The notes below the pieces were generated by a model, which had not been told where the DNA came from, searched no databases, and worked only from the letters and a program-made list of their open reading frames with translations. A stretch of 64,000 bases of DNA, from contig NC_011071.1 in the NCBI RefSeq assembly GCF_000020665.1, positions 2,036,501 through 2,100,500 of the forward strand, in the 5' to 3' direction. The stretch's first letter is position 1. Each line of letters opens with the position of its first letter. Below are positions 1 to 8,980 of the stretch, one piece after another. A program made the position numbers and the translations under genes. The DNA is from Stenotrophomonas maltophilia R551-3. GTDB lineage: Bacteria > Pseudomonadota > Gammaproteobacteria > Xanthomonadales > Xanthomonadaceae.

Positions 1-592
1 CCGGCTTCGGCAGAGCTGGCGGCACGCTCGACTCCGGTCGGCTTCCGCGTTGCACCAGTGCACCGGGCGTATCCAGACGCTGCTGGATCTGATCCATCTT
101 CAGCATCAGTGCGGCTGCGCCGGATGCAGACAGCGACCATGTCTGCCCCCTGCCATCGGTGATGCTGATGCGGGATTGCCTGATGAGGGCGGTGTTGAAC
201 GCCTGCACTTGAGCCGGGGTGAGCTTTGCATGCTCCGTGGCTGACTCAAGTGCCCCGATGCTGCCCTCGCGTTTCCCGTCCAGGAGCAGCTGCAGTGTGC
301 CAACAGGTGACTGAGCCTGTGCCTCGGGATCGTCAGCGTCGTCGCGGGCGAGTACCAGCCGGATCTCCACCGCTTCCCCGGGTCCGCCATTGCGCTCGAT
401 CAGCGTGGCCAGTCTCAGCGGTGCGGAGGCGCCGACACCGGCGATACGGCAGGCACGCGTGTTGTCGCACACCATGAACCAGTCGCCCTCGGCGAACGAT
501 GCACCAATCGGAGCCGTGGCCCAGGCGGACGAGGACATCGCCAGCAATCCCAGCAGGAACAGCGGCAGTTGCGGCAGAGCAGGGGAGTGCAT
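1..592 (-). CDS. DUF1176 family secreted protein (partial, C-terminus outside window)
   Basis: The first 197 residues are visible and the gene runs off the left edge. The ATG at 592-590 directly abuts the TGA of the upstream paralogue (593-595), so the two are almost certainly co-transcribed and translationally coupled. The N-terminus is a Sec-type signal (MHSPALPQLPLFLLGLLAMS then AWA). It is followed by the DUF1176 hallmark GDWFMVCDNTRACRIAG, in which two cysteines flank an Asn-Thr. Later blocks (LDTPGALVQRGSRPESSVP) match the two paralogues nearby. The family is periplasmic or envelope-located and of unknown function; paired cysteines suggest disulfides. Function is not assigned. Confidence 0.85.
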   Translation of the reverse strand, partial: MHSPALPQLPLFLLGLLAMSSSAWATAPIGASFAEGDWFMVCDNTRACRIAGVGASAPLRLATLIERNGGPGEAVEIRLVLARDDADDPEAQAQSPVGTLQLLLDGKREGSIGALESATEHAKLTPAQVQAFNTALIRQSRISITDGRGQTWSLSASGAAALMLKMDQIQQRLDTPGALVQRGSRPESSVPPALPKP

Positions 593-1636
593 TCAACGAA
601 CCTCGCTGACCAGGGTCGGCAGCATCCAGTGACCGCCCGGCATGCCACGGCACAGCCCGGTGCTGAAAGCACTGCTTGGCTGGAATCGGCGGCCATCCCA
701 TGTCCAGTCCGAGCCGGAGACGCAGTCGCCGATGCCTCTGCCTTTGGAGCGTGCGTACAGCGTGCGCTCGAAGTGCGAAAAACCCTCCGCTTCGAGCGTA
801 ACCGTCTGCGGGGCGAACGGAGGGCGATCACGCGCGATCCAGAAACCATTGCTGTAGTTGTATGCACCCATCTGGCACAGCGCCTGCACCAGTACATGGC
901 TGTCGTCCAGCCGCTCGATCACCATTTCCGGGGTGCCCTTGTACTCGATCAGACGCGGACAGTCGTCACCGTCGTCGAGCGTGGCAATCAGCGCGTCGCG
1001 CAGCGCTTCGCTGCTACCCAGTGTGTTGTCTCCGGGGCGAGTGGCCGCCAGCGTGGCACGCATGATCACGGGCCTGGTCTGCGCAGCCGGCACACTCGCT
1101 TCAGCACGCGTGCCACGCCGTACCAGGGCGCCGGGCGTGCCAAGGCGCCCTTGTACTTCGTCCATCTTCAACAGCACGGCGGCGGCACCACGATCGGAAA
1201 TCGGCCAGCGCGTGGCCCTGCTGTCGATCACCTCGATGCGCGCCTTGCCGGGCAGAGCGGCGAGCAGCGCACCAACCTGCGCCGGCCGCAGCGTCACGGA
1301 TTCGTCGGCACCGGTGTCCTGCACGGGCCCCAGATCACGGCCGTTCACCTGCAGGCGCATCGCGCCTTCGGGCATTGCACTTTCGCCATCCTCGCCCACC
1401 CGCAGTCGCGCCTTTACTGCCGTTCCGGGACCGCCGACACGTTCCAGCATCAGGCCCAGCGAGCTGTCTGCGTTCTCCGGACCATAGCCGGCTGCACGGC
1501 AGGTGCCGGTGTTGTCGCAGGCCAGGAACCAGTCGTGATGCACGAACTCGATGCCGGGTTCCAGTGGCGTGTTTCCGGCATGGCCGGCGAGCGGCAGCAA
1601 CAGGCCGACAATCAGTGCGGACAGCAGGCGGTACAT
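593..1636 (-). CDS. DUF1176 family secreted protein
   Basis: 347 residues, complete. A signal peptide (MYRLLSALIVGLLLPLAGHA) is followed by HHDWFLACDNTGTCRAAGY, the family's cysteine motif, a middle block RLGTPGALVRRGTRAEASVP and a C-terminal block GLCRGMPGGHWMLPTLVSEV. The same layout is seen in the protein at 3600-4655. The start ATG at 1636 was chosen because the signal peptide begins there. Upstream it faces recJ divergently. Downstream, its stop touches the start of the next paralogue. The role of DUF1176 proteins is unknown; export to the periplasm is inferred from the signal sequence. Confidence 0.88.
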   Translation of the reverse strand: MYRLLSALIVGLLLPLAGHAGNTPLEPGIEFVHHDWFLACDNTGTCRAAGYGPENADSSLGLMLERVGGPGTAVKARLRVGEDGESAMPEGAMRLQVNGRDLGPVQDTGADESVTLRPAQVGALLAALPGKARIEVIDSRATRWPISDRGAAAVLLKMDEVQGRLGTPGALVRRGTRAEASVPAAQTRPVIMRATLAATRPGDNTLGSSEALRDALIATLDDGDDCPRLIEYKGTPEMVIERLDDSHVLVQALCQMGAYNYSNGFWIARDRPPFAPQTVTLEAEGFSHFERTLYARSKGRGIGDCVSGSDWTWDGRRFQPSSAFSTGLCRGMPGGHWMLPTLVSEVR

Positions 1637-1752
1637 GGCGAATTCCGTTTCAGAAGCGGACAAGCATGGGCGATCACCGCGCCTGCGCCAAGCCCGGGAA
1701 GAGCCTGGCAAGCCGAGCGGGGTATCATGCGCGGGTCTTCCGTAACCCGGCG

Positions 1753-3516
1753 ATGCCGATGTCCCTTGCCGCCGATGCCGTGCAGCCCTCCTCTGATACG
1801 CCGACGATCCGCCGCCGCGATGCGGTCGCGCCCGCCAACTGGCCGGAGGGCACGCTGCCACTGCTGGCGCGGCTCTACGCCAGTCGCGGTGCCGGTACCC
1901 CGGAGCTGGCGCTGCCGAAGCTGGGCAGCCTGCATGCGCCCGAGCTGCTGACCGGCATCGAGGCTGCGGTGGGCCTGCTGGTCGAGGCCATCGCCAACGA
2001 CAAGCGCATCCTGGTGGTCGGCGATTTCGACTGCGATGGCGCCACCGCCTGTGCGGTCGGCGTGCGCGGCCTGCGCATGCTCGGCGCACAGCACGTCTTG
2101 CACGCGGTGCCGAACCGCATGGTGCACGGCTACGGCCTGTCGCCGTCGCTGGTGGAGGAGCTGGCCGAGCTGCAGCCGGACCTGCTGGTCACGGTTGACC
2201 ATGGCATTGCCTGCCACGCGGGTGTGACTGCGGCCAAGGCCCGTGGTTGGCAGGTGCTGGTCACCGACCACCATCTGCCCGGCCCGCAGCTGCCGCCGGC
2301 AGACGTGATCGTTGATCCGAATCTGGATGGCGATGCGTTCCCCAGCAAATCGCTGGCCGGCGTCGGCGTGATTTTCTATGTGCTGATGGCATTGCGCCGG
2401 CAGATGCGCGAGGCCGGCGTCTTCGCCGATGGCAAGGGCCCGGACCTGACCACACTGCTGGACCTGGTGGCGGTCGGTACCGTCGCCGACCTGGTAGCGC
2501 TGGATCCGAACAACCGTGCGCTGGTCAGCGCGGGCCTGCGCCGTCTGCGCGCGGGGCAGGGCTGTGTCGGCCTGCGTGCGCTGATCGAAGCCAGCGGCCG
2601 TGATGCCGCGCGACTGACCGCCACTGACATCGGCTTCGCGCTCGGCCCGCGCCTGAACGCTGCGGGTCGGCTGGAGGACATGGCGCTGGGCATCGCGCTG
2701 CTGCTGACCGAGGACCCGCGCCAGGCGCGCGAGATCGCGCAGACGCTGGAGCAGATCAATTCGGAACGGCGCGCCGTGCAGCAGTCGATGACTGACGACG
2801 CCGAGCAGGCGTTGACCCGCGTGGTGCTGGACATGGCCGGCCAGCGACCGGTGGCGGCCTGCCTGTTTGACGCCGATTGGCACCCGGGCGTGGTCGGTCT
2901 GGTCGCGTCGAAGATGAAGGATCGCCTGCATCGCCCGGTGATCGCCTTCGCGCCTGCAGAACCCGGTGCCGACACGCTGCGCGGTTCGGCGCGCTCGATT
3001 CCCGGCCTGCACATCCGTGACGCGCTGGCACTGGTCGACGCGCGCCATCCGGGCCTGATCGAACGTTTCGGTGGGCATGCCATGGCGGCTGGACTGAGCA
3101 TGCGGCTTGATCATCTTGATGATTTCAAGGCCGCCTTCGTCGCCGTGGTGCTGGAAATGCTCGACCCGGCGGCGCTGCAGCAGCAGGTGCTGAGCGATGG
3201 CGAACTGGCCGCAGATGAGCTGGATCATCGCCACGCCGATGCGCTGCGCCTGGCCGGCCCGTGGGGCCAGGGCTTCCCCGAGCCGCTGTTCGACGGCCAC
3301 TTCGAAGTGGCCAACTGGCGTGTGCTGAAGGAACGCCACCTCAAGCTGGAACTGCGCCTGCCAGGCGTACCCGGCACGATCAACGCGATCCATTTCGGCG
3401 GCTGGCACGGTAACGCGCCCGGCCGTCACGTGCATCTGGCCTTTCGGCTGGCCTGCGATGACTATCGTGGCGGCAGCGCCATCCAGTTGATCGTCGAGCA
3501 CTGCCTGCCTGCATGA
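1753..3516 (+). CDS. recJ: Single-stranded-DNA-specific exonuclease RecJ
   Basis: 587 residues, the usual RecJ size. It degrades single-stranded DNA 5' to 3' in recombination and mismatch/base-excision repair, in the cytoplasm. The DHH phosphoesterase motifs are visible: VVGDFDCDGATA (motif I), TVDHGIACH, VTDHHLPG (the DHH box) and VDPN. The DHHA1 region includes GRLEDM and the GGHAMAAG block near residue 445. Start: ATG 1753 gives MPMSLAAD; ATG 1759 is equally possible and no clear ribosome site separates them. A TATCAT-like -10 lies at about 1722-1727. recJ neighbours the rpf genes in Xanthomonas as well, which supports the regional identification. It interrupts a run of DUF1176 genes on the other strand. 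Confidence 0.97.
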   Translation: MPMSLAADAVQPSSDTPTIRRRDAVAPANWPEGTLPLLARLYASRGAGTPELALPKLGSLHAPELLTGIEAAVGLLVEAIANDKRILVVGDFDCDGATACAVGVRGLRMLGAQHVLHAVPNRMVHGYGLSPSLVEELAELQPDLLVTVDHGIACHAGVTAAKARGWQVLVTDHHLPGPQLPPADVIVDPNLDGDAFPSKSLAGVGVIFYVLMALRRQMREAGVFADGKGPDLTTLLDLVAVGTVADLVALDPNNRALVSAGLRRLRAGQGCVGLRALIEASGRDAARLTATDIGFALGPRLNAAGRLEDMALGIALLLTEDPRQAREIAQTLEQINSERRAVQQSMTDDAEQALTRVVLDMAGQRPVAACLFDADWHPGVVGLVASKMKDRLHRPVIAFAPAEPGADTLRGSARSIPGLHIRDALALVDARHPGLIERFGGHAMAAGLSMRLDHLDDFKAAFVAVVLEMLDPAALQQQVLSDGELAADELDHRHADALRLAGPWGQGFPEPLFDGHFEVANWRVLKERHLKLELRLPGVPGTINAIHFGGWHGNAPGRHVHLAFRLACDDYRGGSAIQLIVEHCLPA

Positions 3517-3517
3517 A

Positions 3518-3591
3518 AAAAGGGGACGGAGGGGATTAAGTCGCTTGTGCCTTGTTTGCCACTTGCGACTTAATCCCCTCCGTCCCCTTTT
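3518..3591. repeat. 27-bp-arm inverted repeat, short-loop copy (bidirectional terminator)
   Basis: Perfect 27-bp arms at 3518-3544 and 3565-3591 (core GGGGACGGAGGGGATTAAG) enclose a 20-base loop. It begins one base after the recJ stop and lies 8 bases before the stop of the convergent DUF1176 gene. The arms end in A-runs/T-runs, so the transcript in either direction would form a terminator-like hairpin. The identical arms recur at 55887-56072 around a much longer loop. Confidence 0.8.
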
Positions 3592-3599
3592 CTGTGGCG

Positions 3600-4655
3600 T
3601 CAGCGGACCTCGCTGACCAGCGTCGGCAGTTCCCAGGTGCCACCGGGCACGCCCCGGCATAGCCCAGGTGCCACCTCGGACGTCGCGATGAAGTTCGTCC
3701 CGTCCCACGTCCAGGCTGCGTGCGAAATGCAGTCAGCGAGGCCGCGGCCCTTCTGCGCGGCAATGATCTGGCCGTCGGCGTAGTCGATCGCATCGCTGGT
3801 CACCCATTGCGCCTGGAACGGCGCCTGCGGGCGGGCGATCCAGTAGCCATCGCCGATGTTGTAGGCCCCGCGCCAACACGGGACAGTGACCAGCACATGC
3901 TGCGCGTCCAGGCGCTGGACCTGCAGCGGGGAGTTGCTGAGCGGAACGTCGGCGTCGGTTTCCTGCAGGCCTTCGCATCTATCGTCCTCCAGCGTGGCAC
4001 GCAGTGCCGCGCGCAGGGCGGGTGAGGCGGCCAGCCGAGCAAACGCAGGATCATCCGGAGTCGAGTCCAGGGTAGCGGCCTTGCGTACAACCGGCACCGG
4101 AAGTGCGGTGGGAACGCCGGACTCAGGCATGCTGCCCCTGCGCATCACGGCGCCGGGCGTGCCGAGGCGGCCCTGGTATTCATCGATCTTCAGCAGCACG
4201 GCTGCGGCACCCTTGCCCGACAGCGGCCAGCGATGGCCAGCGCCATCGGTCACGCTGATCCCTCCATCGCGTACCAATGCGGACAGCACCGCGCTGGTCT
4301 GTGCGGCATTCAAGCCGTGCGTGCCTTCGCCCTTCACGGGAGCCAGTACGCCCAGGTCCTGGCGCTGGATGCGCAGATGCAGCGCGCCCTTGGGCTGGGT
4401 CTGGCCTTCTTCCGGCTGCAGCGACAGGCGGCCCTGGATGGCCTGGCCCGGGCCGCCCTTGCGGATGAGCAGCACACTCAGGGTGCTGTCATCGTCGGCG
4501 GCGTAGCCGGCCGCGCGGCAGGTCAAAGTGTTGTCACAGGCCACGACCCAGTCGTGGTGCTGGAAATACAGGCTCTTGGCCGGAGCCGCAGCAAGGGCGG
4601 TCAGGGGGCAGGCCAGTGCCAACAGAGTGGCCAGCAGGGGCAATCGCATCGGCAT
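3600..4655 (-). CDS. DUF1176 family secreted protein
   Basis: 351 residues. The signal peptide is MPMRLPLLATLLALACPLTALA; the alternative ATG at 4649 removes only two residues. The DUF1176 signature HHDWVVACDNTLTCRAAGY is followed by RLGTPGAVMRRGSMPESGVP and GLCRGVPGGTWELPTLVSEV, almost superimposable on the protein at 593-1636. It is therefore a tandem paralogue separated from the other two by recJ. Divergent from the VIT/VWA gene at 4781, with 125 bases between the starts. Function unknown; a periplasmic location is inferred. Confidence 0.87.
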   Translation of the reverse strand: MPMRLPLLATLLALACPLTALAAAPAKSLYFQHHDWVVACDNTLTCRAAGYAADDDSTLSVLLIRKGGPGQAIQGRLSLQPEEGQTQPKGALHLRIQRQDLGVLAPVKGEGTHGLNAAQTSAVLSALVRDGGISVTDGAGHRWPLSGKGAAAVLLKIDEYQGRLGTPGAVMRRGSMPESGVPTALPVPVVRKAATLDSTPDDPAFARLAASPALRAALRATLEDDRCEGLQETDADVPLSNSPLQVQRLDAQHVLVTVPCWRGAYNIGDGYWIARPQAPFQAQWVTSDAIDYADGQIIAAQKGRGLADCISHAAWTWDGTNFIATSEVAPGLCRGVPGGTWELPTLVSEVR

Positions 4656-4780
4656 CCTTGCGCGTGTGGGAGCGTGGGGAATGGTGCCTGTGGGTGAGGG
4701 CAAAGAAAAGCCGCGCACGGTCCAACCCCATTCCGGCTGTCCGTGCGTTCAAATGTCCACGATCCCACTGGAGCCCTGTC

Positions 4781-7672
4781 ATGGTCTTCGTCCGTTGCTG
4801 CGCTGTGTTGTTGCTGGCCCTCGCGGTTGGGCCTGTCGGCGCTCAGTCGCCACGTATTGCCAGGCCGCAAGCCACCACCCCGCTGTTGATTGCGCCCGCC
4901 GCCGAACAGTCGGTGCAGCTGCAGCGTGCCCGCATCGAAGGCGAGGTCCAGGCCGGCGTCGCCCAGACCCGGATCACCCTGGAGTTCCACAACCCGAACC
5001 GGCGCGTGCTGGAGGGCGAGCTGCAGTTCCCGTTGGCCGATGGCCAGCAGATCACCGGCTTTGCACTGGACATCAACGGTGAGCTGCGCGATGCGGTGCC
5101 GGTGCCCAAGGACCGTGGCCGCCAGGTGTTCGAGGAGATCGCCCGCCGCGGTGTCGACCCGGGCCTGCTGGAACAGACTGCCGGCAACCAGTTCCGCCTG
5201 CGTATCTATCCGCTGCCGGCCGGTGGCAGCCGACGCGTGCAGCTGGTGATTCGCGAACCGCTGGCCTTCGCCGGCCAGGGCTGGCAGTGGACGCTGCCGC
5301 TGCAGTTCGCCGCTGGCGCTGCATCGGTTGAGCTGAAGCTGCAGGCGCCGGAAGCGGCCACCGCAGGTACGGCTCCGTTCCGCATCAACGCGGGCCAGCT
5401 GCACTGGCAGGGCAGGGGCGCGCAGTTGCCGACGCAGCTGCAGTGGAGCCTGCCGGCGGCACGCCAGGCACAGGTGCAGGTGGCGCCCTGGCAGGACGGG
5501 CACTACCTGTTGGCGCAGCTGCCGGTGTCGCCCAGCAGCACGCCCCGCACGTTGCCCAGCGATATCGGCCTGCTGTGGGACGGTTCCGGTTCGGCGGGCC
5601 AGCGCGATCGCACACGTGAGTTCGCCTTGCTGGATCGCTATTTCGCAGCGATGGGTGACGGCACCGTGGCGTTGACCGTGCTGCGCGACCGTGCCGAACC
5701 GATGCGTCGCTTCCGTGTCCGTGCAGGCAACTGGAGCGAGCTGCGCGCAGCGCTGCAGGCCGTACGCCCGGACGGTGCCAGCGCGCTGGCGCAGTGGCAG
5801 CCGCAACCGAGCGTGAAGGAGTACCTGCTGGTCAGCGATGGCCTGCTGACCTATGGACCGGAAGCACTGCCAGCACTCGCACCGCAGCAGCGCCTGTTCG
5901 CGGTCAGCAGTGCTGGTGCGCGAACCGATGCAGTGCGCCTGCGCGGCTGGAGCGAAGCGCATGGCGGTCGCTTTGTCGCGCTGGGCAAGGATGTTGATGC
6001 GGCCGCTCGCGAACTGCTGTCGTCGCCGTTGGACGTGCAGGTCGATGCGGGCCGTGGCGTACAGGATGTTGTGATCGATCGTCGCAGCGAGGCCGAAGGC
6101 TGGCTATGGCTGCATGCCCTCCTTGCGGCGGACGGCGTGCCGATGCGGGTGCGCGTGGGCGGCGGTGAATGGCAGGCGCTGCCGGCAACGCAGAAGAGTG
6201 ACGACGGTGAGCTGCTGGCCGGCTTGTGGGCGCAGGCCCGTCTGCAGCAACTCGGCGCCGACCGCCGAGGCAATCGCGAGGCAATGCAACTGCTGTCGCA
6301 GCAGTTCGGCGTGGTCGGACCGGACACCTCGCTGATCGTGCTGGAGACCCTGGAGGACTACCTGCGCTACGCGATCCGCCCGTCCGGCAAGCTGCGCGCC
6401 GAGTACGATGCCCGCTTCGCACGGCAGGTGAGCGATCGCGCCGCTGCCGATCGCCAGCGCCTGGACCAGGTTGCCGCACGTTGGAAGGAGCGCCAGCAGT
6501 GGTGGAACCGAAGCTGGCCGAAGGGAGCGCCTCCGCAGTTGAAGGGCGGGGCGCTGGAAGTTGCATCCGCGGACTACGCGATGGACTCGGCGCCGGTGGC
6601 GATGCTCGCTGCGCCGGCCCCCGCGGCACCGATGGCCGCCGCCGAGCAACGCATGGAAGCCAGCAGCGCGCGTGCACGTCGCTCAGCCTCCGCATCGAAC
6701 AAAGCGCTGGATGTGGTCGCGCTCACCGGCAGCGTTGTCGCTGCATCCGCCGCCAACAATGGGGAGCTCGGCATCCAGCTGGCGGCGTGGCAGCCGGACT
6801 CGGCCATCGCCCGGCGGCTGCGCCAGGGCCCGGCGTCGCAACTGTATGACCGTTACCTGGCCGAGCGTGACGCACACGCCGACAGCAGCGCGTTCTTCCT
6901 CGACGTGGCCGATCTGTTGCTGGAGCAGGGCCAGCGCGAACTGGCACTGCGCGTGCTGTCGAACCTGGCCGAGATGGACCTGGACAACCGCCACCTGTTG
7001 CGTGTGCTCGGCTACCGGTTGATGCAGGCCGACGCGCCGGCACTGGCGGTTCCGGTGTTCGAGCAGGTGCTGGCGATGGGCCAGGAAGAACCGCAGAGCT
7101 TCCGCGATCTTGGCCTGGCACTGGCGGCTGCGGGCAAGCCGCAGCAGGCGTTGGCGCCGCTGTATCAGGTGGTGGTGCGGCCGTGGGACAACCGCTTCGA
7201 CGGCATCGCCCTGATCGCGCTGGATGAGCTGAACAACTTGGTGGCACGCAGCACGCCACGGCTGGATACCCGCAGCATCGACCCGCGCCTGCTGCAGGCG
7301 ATGCCGCTGGACCTGCGCGTGGTGCTGTCGTGGGATGCCGACAACAGCGACATGGACCTGTGGGTGACCGACCCGAACGGCGAGCGCGCGTACTACGGCA
7401 ACCGCCTGACCTATCAGGGCGGGCAGATGTCGCAGGACTTCACCGGCGGCTATGGTCCCGAGCAGTTCTCGCTGCGCAACGCCAAGCCCGGCAAGTACAA
7501 GGTGGAGGCGAACTACTTCGGCAGCCGCCAGCAGCTGGTGACCGGTGCGACGACGCTGATGCTGCGGCTGACCACGCACTGGGGCACGCCGAAGCAGAAG
7601 GACCAGATGGTGACGATGCGATTGAAGGATCGCGCTGAAACCGTGCTGGTGGGCGAGTTCGAGGTGAAATGA
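4781..7672 (+). CDS. VIT and VWA domain protein with TPR-like region and C-terminal DUF2135
   Basis: 963 residues. The ATG at 4781 is preceded by GGAG (4770-4773) and starts a clear signal peptide (MVFVRCCAVLLLALAVGPVGAQ). Domains in order: VIT (about 30-150, includes EGELQFPLADGQQITGFALDI), a von Willebrand A-like domain (about 265-430, with DGSGS in the position of the metal-binding DxSxS), a low-complexity Ala-rich linker, helical repeats resembling TPR (about 700-860), and DUF2135 (about 880-955, VVLSWDADNSDMDLWVTDP). Such proteins are envelope proteins thought to mediate protein interactions; no substrate is known. The combination resembles inter-alpha-trypsin-inhibitor-like bacterial proteins. 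The exact role cannot be told from sequence. Confidence 0.85.
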   Translation: MVFVRCCAVLLLALAVGPVGAQSPRIARPQATTPLLIAPAAEQSVQLQRARIEGEVQAGVAQTRITLEFHNPNRRVLEGELQFPLADGQQITGFALDINGELRDAVPVPKDRGRQVFEEIARRGVDPGLLEQTAGNQFRLRIYPLPAGGSRRVQLVIREPLAFAGQGWQWTLPLQFAAGAASVELKLQAPEAATAGTAPFRINAGQLHWQGRGAQLPTQLQWSLPAARQAQVQVAPWQDGHYLLAQLPVSPSSTPRTLPSDIGLLWDGSGSAGQRDRTREFALLDRYFAAMGDGTVALTVLRDRAEPMRRFRVRAGNWSELRAALQAVRPDGASALAQWQPQPSVKEYLLVSDGLLTYGPEALPALAPQQRLFAVSSAGARTDAVRLRGWSEAHGGRFVALGKDVDAAARELLSSPLDVQVDAGRGVQDVVIDRRSEAEGWLWLHALLAADGVPMRVRVGGGEWQALPATQKSDDGELLAGLWAQARLQQLGADRRGNREAMQLLSQQFGVVGPDTSLIVLETLEDYLRYAIRPSGKLRAEYDARFARQVSDRAAADRQRLDQVAARWKERQQWWNRSWPKGAPPQLKGGALEVASADYAMDSAPVAMLAAPAPAAPMAAAEQRMEASSARARRSASASNKALDVVALTGSVVAASAANNGELGIQLAAWQPDSAIARRLRQGPASQLYDRYLAERDAHADSSAFFLDVADLLLEQGQRELALRVLSNLAEMDLDNRHLLRVLGYRLMQADAPALAVPVFEQVLAMGQEEPQSFRDLGLALAAAGKPQQALAPLYQVVVRPWDNRFDGIALIALDELNNLVARSTPRLDTRSIDPRLLQAMPLDLRVVLSWDADNSDMDLWVTDPNGERAYYGNRLTYQGGQMSQDFTGGYGPEQFSLRNAKPGKYKVEANYFGSRQQLVTGATTLMLRLTTHWGTPKQKDQMVTMRLKDRAETVLVGEFEVK

Positions 7673-7688
7673 TCGATCCCAGGCATAT

Positions 7689-7742
7689 GTAGAGTCGAGC
7701 TTGCTCGACTGCCTCAAGGTAGAGCCGAGCCTATGCTCGGCT
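7689..7742 (+). repeat. Two direct SMAG (GTAG) REP-like repeats
   Basis: Two GTAG-headed palindromes: 7689-7712 (GTAGAGTCGAGC then GCTCGACT) and 7719-7742 (GTAGAGCCGAGC then GCTCGGCT). A third, inverted unit at 7753-7776 is cut by the IS110 insertion. Structure matches the SMAG family known from S. maltophilia. Downstream of the VIT/VWA gene, they may stabilise or terminate its mRNA. Confidence 0.85.
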
Positions 7743-7811
7743 CACGGCAGAAGCAGCCGAGCGTGGGCTCGGCTCTTGTGTCTTGGATCGTGCCCTGATC
7801 AGGCACAATCC

Positions 7812-7990
7812 CCCGGTGACCCGGGAGGCTCCGATGACGCTGCCTCGGCTCTTAAGCCTTCGAGCTTGCAAAGTAGATTCAGCGCGTCGGCGGCCTGACA
7901 CCGCCATGGAACTTGAACGGTATCTTAGGCCCGCCATCGGGTGAGAGCCTGTACTCACAAGGGCAAGTCTGGCGGCTTCCGATCACGATC
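7812..7990 (+). ncRNA. Candidate IS110 bridge RNA with SMAG-matching target loop
   Basis: Non-coding left end of the IS. Ends of the RNA are approximate. Visible structure: a 5' hairpin (CCCGG/CCGGG around 7812-7826). A first loop closed by GACGCTG (7836-7842) with CAGCGCGTC (7880-7888) contains CTCGGCTCT (7844-7852), identical to the target left of and including the core (7768-7776), an internal AAGC/GCTT stem (7854-7857/7864-7867), and GTAG (7873-7876), the complement of the CTAC across the right target. A hairpin GGCGG/CCGCC follows (7889-7905). A second loop closed by ACTTG (7911-7915) and CAAGT (7964-7968) contains ACGGTATCT (7917-7925), identical to the element's right end (8992-9000), an internal AGGC/GCCT stem (7927-7930/7947-7950), and CACAAG (7956-7961), complement of the left end (7775-7780). 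All four guides expected of an IS110 bridge RNA are thus present. Confidence 0.8.
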
Positions 7991-8014
7991 GTAAGTTCAA
8001 GCTGGAGCGAAATC

Positions 8015-8980
8015 ATGCAATTTATCGGCATCGACGCAGCCAAGGCGACTTTTGACATCGCCCTGCCTCTATCTCACGGCAAGTATCGAACCAAGGCCAA
8101 ACTCCCCAATACGCCAAAGGGTTTTGATGAGCTTCTGGCCTGGCGCGCCAAACATGCGCCGAACGCGGCGGTAGGTATGGAGGCTACAGGCATCTATCAC
8201 GAGGCCTTGGCTCAAGCACTGGTGGAAGCGGGGGTAGTGGTTCATGTGGCCAATCCCGCCCGAGTAAAGGCGTTTGGGCAGGCGGAGGGGATGCGGACCA
8301 AGACTGACCGCAGCGACGCCAAGCTGATTGCCCGGTTTTTTGAGGCACAACGCTCGGAAAAGCTGTATCCCTACGTTCCACCGACGCCCTCGGAGGTGAA
8401 GCTGCGCGCCTTGGTACGGCGTCGAGATGACCTCCAGGAAATGCTGCAGATGGAGCACAACCGCCTGGACGTTGCCGATATCTCGGTCCAGCAAGGGATC
8501 AAGGATGTGATCCGGACGTTGGAAGAGCAGATCAAGCAGGTCCAGAAGGCGATTGAGGACCATATCGATAACGATCCGGACCTGCGCCGGCGTCATCAAC
8601 TGCTTACCAGCATCCCCGGTGTAGGCAACACCAGCAGTGCCCAGCTGTTGGCCATGCTGGGGGATCTAAGCAAATACAGCGACGTGCGCCAGGTGGTTGC
8701 CCACGCGGGCCTGAATCCGGCCCAGCGTCAATCAGGAAACTACGAAGGCAAATGCCGGATATCACGCGTCGGCGACGCCAATTTCCGCAAAAAGCTGTAC
8801 ATGCCGGCGCTGACCGGGAAGACCCACAACCCCACACTGAAGTCCTTTGCAGACCGGCTCAGCGCGAAAGGCAAGCCCTTCAAGGTCGTCATGTGTGCAG
8901 TGATGCGCAAGCTCATCCATCTGATTTGGGGCGTACTGAGAAGTGGCCGACCCTTTGAGCCTGACGTCGCCCTTGCCTAG
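8015..8980 (+). CDS. IS110-family transposase/recombinase
   Basis: 321 residues, full length. The RuvC-like DEDD residues are intact: D7 (FIGIDAAK), E56 (GMEATGIYH), D98 and D101 (KTDRSDAKLIARFF). The C-terminal Tnp domain has SIPGVGNTSSAQLLA and the serine expected at the catalytic site, S240 (NPAQRQSGNYEGK). The start ATG 8015 has GGAG (8004-8007) just upstream. The enzyme excises the element as a circle and inserts it at sites chosen by the RNA encoded upstream. Nothing in the frame is broken, so the element may still be active. Confidence 0.95.
   Translation: MQFIGIDAAKATFDIALPLSHGKYRTKAKLPNTPKGFDELLAWRAKHAPNAAVGMEATGIYHEALAQALVEAGVVVHVANPARVKAFGQAEGMRTKTDRSDAKLIARFFEAQRSEKLYPYVPPTPSEVKLRALVRRRDDLQEMLQMEHNRLDVADISVQQGIKDVIRTLEEQIKQVQKAIEDHIDNDPDLRRRHQLLTSIPGVGNTSSAQLLAMLGDLSKYSDVRQVVAHAGLNPAQRQSGNYEGKCRISRVGDANFRKKLYMPALTGKTHNPTLKSFADRLSAKGKPFKVVMCAVMRKLIHLIWGVLRSGRPFEPDVALA

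Noticed and set aside
50..244. Small plus-strand frame at the left edge
   Set aside because: Antisense to the partial DUF1176 gene; no independent support.
7719..7742. SMAG unit read as a simple terminator for the VIT/VWA gene
   Set aside because: No T-run follows; it is better described as a repeat, although an effect on mRNA 3' ends is possible.
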